DNA of 14,761 nt from Campylobacteraceae bacterium. Lineage in GTDB: Bacteria > Campylobacterota > Campylobacteria > Campylobacterales > Sulfurovaceae. The position numbers and the translations under genes are program-made. Below the pieces are notes generated by a model. That model saw nothing but the letters and a program-made list of their open reading frames with translations. It was not told the DNA's origin and ran no database searches. The first letter of the stretch is position 1, and each line of letters begins with the position of its first letter. The DNA is taken from positions 1 through 14,761 of the forward strand of contig JALSQB010000219.1 in assembly GCA_026985655.1 (NCBI GenBank), in the 5' to 3' direction. Shown piece after piece: positions 13,588 through 14,761 of the stretch.

Positions 13588-14751
13588 ATGATAACAACTG
13601 CCTTTCCCTACTTAACAATTTTAATATTTATTGCTTCTGCACTTCTTTACCTAGAACATAAAAGTAAAGCTAAATTTTTTGAATATTTACCTGCTATTGT
13701 GATTTTATATTTCACAATAATGAGCCTTTCAAGCCTTAAATTATGGGAACCAACAACAGAGATTACTTTAAGCTACAAGAGCTTTAAATCCAATCTTCTG
13801 CCTGCGATGATTTTCTTAATGCTCTTACAATCAGATATACGAAAAGTCTTAAAACTGGGCAAAAAAATCCTCTTAACTTTCTTTTTAGCCTCTTTGAGTA
13901 TCTCTCTTGGTTTTATGATTATGTTCGCCCTCCTTCATACTTTTTTTGAGCCACAAGCGTGGAAAGCATTTGGAGCATTATCTGGTTCTTGGATGGGAGG
14001 AACAGGCAATATGTTAGCCATTCAAGAAGCACTTGTTTTACCTGATTCTAAAATGGGCTATGTTCTACTTATTGATAGTATCGACTATGCTATTTGGGTC
14101 ATGATACTTTTAGCACTTGTTCCCTTTGCTCAAAAATTTAACACTTGGACAAAAGCAGATGCCTCTGTACTTGAAACCCTTACCTCTAAACTCAACACAG
14201 AGAATCTAAACAACATCAATTTCCCAACACTCTTTATGTTTTTAGGTCTTGCCCTTATGGTTTCACTTTTAGCACAAAACCTTGCCCCATTTTTACCAAC
14301 AAGTAGTTTTGTAAGTAACACCACTTGGATCGTTATTTTGGCAACATTGGCTGGTATTTTGGTGGGCATGACTCCCCTTAGTAAAGAGGCATCAGCCCAA
14401 CCTTTAGCCAATATGATGCTCTACCTTATTGTCGCACTTATCGCTTCTCGTGCAAATTTTTCAGAACTAAGTCAAGCACCCCTTTACATCTTTTCAGGAT
14501 TTATCATTATCTTAATTCATGCGAGCATTATGATTCTTTTTGCAAAAATTTTTAAACTTGATTTATTTTCTTTGGGTCTGGCTTCACTCGCCAACATAGG
14601 AGGGATTGCCTCAGCCCCTATTTTAGCAGGAGCGTACAACAAAGCCCTCATTCCCATAGGAGTACTTATGGCAATGATGGGTTATATGGTAGGAACATTT
14701 ATGGGACTGGGAGTTTCTAAAGTTTTACAATTTATCGCAACATTCGCTTAA
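13588..14751 (+). CDS. DUF819 family multi-spanning membrane protein
   Basis: This 387-residue integral membrane protein has about 11-12 hydrophobic segments (roughly residues 5-22, 32-50, 67-80, 93-117, 127-150, 157-180, 213-235, 244-262, 272-290, 296-320, 326-348 and 355-380). It matches the DUF819 (YjcL-like) family, whose substrate is unknown to me. Two Gly/Ala-rich stretches sit in equivalent places of the two halves: GALSGSWMGGTGNMLAI (129-145) and GLASLANIGGIASAPILAG (330-348). They look like the broken or re-entrant helices of inverted-repeat carriers, so a secondary transporter is the likeliest role (inference). A hydrophilic linker (185-210) joins the halves. The gene is divergent from thyX across 145 nt and ends ten bases before the window edge, with nothing linked to it that hints at substrate. 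Confidence 0.85.
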   Translation: MITTAFPYLTILIFIASALLYLEHKSKAKFFEYLPAIVILYFTIMSLSSLKLWEPTTEITLSYKSFKSNLLPAMIFLMLLQSDIRKVLKLGKKILLTFFLASLSISLGFMIMFALLHTFFEPQAWKAFGALSGSWMGGTGNMLAIQEALVLPDSKMGYVLLIDSIDYAIWVMILLALVPFAQKFNTWTKADASVLETLTSKLNTENLNNINFPTLFMFLGLALMVSLLAQNLAPFLPTSSFVSNTTWIVILATLAGILVGMTPLSKEASAQPLANMMLYLIVALIASRANFSELSQAPLYIFSGFIIILIHASIMILFAKIFKLDLFSLGLASLANIGGIASAPILAGAYNKALIPIGVLMAMMGYMVGTFMGLGVSKVLQFIATFA

Positions 14752-14761
14752 AGGCATTAAG

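Noticed and set aside
1..14761. Insertion sequences, integrase, CRISPR repeats, tRNA or rRNA genes, riboswitch leaders
   Set aside because: Coding density is very high and gaps are short. No transposase motifs, regularly spaced repeats or tRNA-like cloverleafs were visible in the non-coding parts; this was an eye search without a covariance model.

Overview
This is an AT-rich bacterial window. It most likely comes from a free-living member of the Campylobacterota, in or near the Sulfurimonas/Sulfurovum/Arcobacter-like groups. Three things support this: the protein sequences, promoters made of (extended) -10 boxes behind T-rich tracts with no clear -35, and a gene order tgt / COG3400 protein / aroB / mscS / mtaB / ftsH-like / bioV-like. 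From memory, that order matches HP0281-HP0287 of Helicobacter pylori. Genus assignment is inference only.

Layout. 1-446 is the 3' end of a threonine ammonia-lyase gene. It overlaps, tail to tail, a small two-helix membrane protein gene (443-634, minus). 784-1211 holds the remains of a ygiQ-type radical SAM gene that has lost its interior and its 3' part. 1214-8981 is a long minus-strand block transcribed right to left: COG3400/TrkA-like protein, then aroB, mscS, mtaB, ftsH-like and bioV-like. The last five are packed with overlaps or gaps of 0-29 nt, and an internal promoter sits in front of mtaB. tgt (9022-10143) diverges from this block through a 40-nt gap with overlapping promoters. 10144-10459 is an AT-rich gap that hides an untracked 37-codon minus-strand gene with its own Shine-Dalgarno, -10 box and intrinsic terminator. 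glyS (10460-12508) and thyX (12594-13442) follow on the minus strand. A complete DUF819 membrane protein gene (13588-14751, plus) ends the window.

How the genes relate. Most are housekeeping: isoleucine synthesis (ilvA), shikimate pathway (aroB), biotin (bioV-like), dTMP (thyX), glycyl-tRNA charging (glyS) and tRNA modification (tgt for queuosine at position 34, mtaB for ms2t6A at position 37). The central block also combines a mechanosensitive channel with a long periplasmic coiled coil, an RCK-type putative cation regulator and a membrane AAA protein that looks like FtsH without its protease site. This conserved mixture has no obvious single pathway.

No mobile element, CRISPR array, rRNA or tRNA gene was seen. 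The less ordinary items are the proteolytically dead FtsH homologue, the small 37-aa gene, the decayed ygiQ, a probably leaderless thyX and the linked minimal bioV-like esterase.
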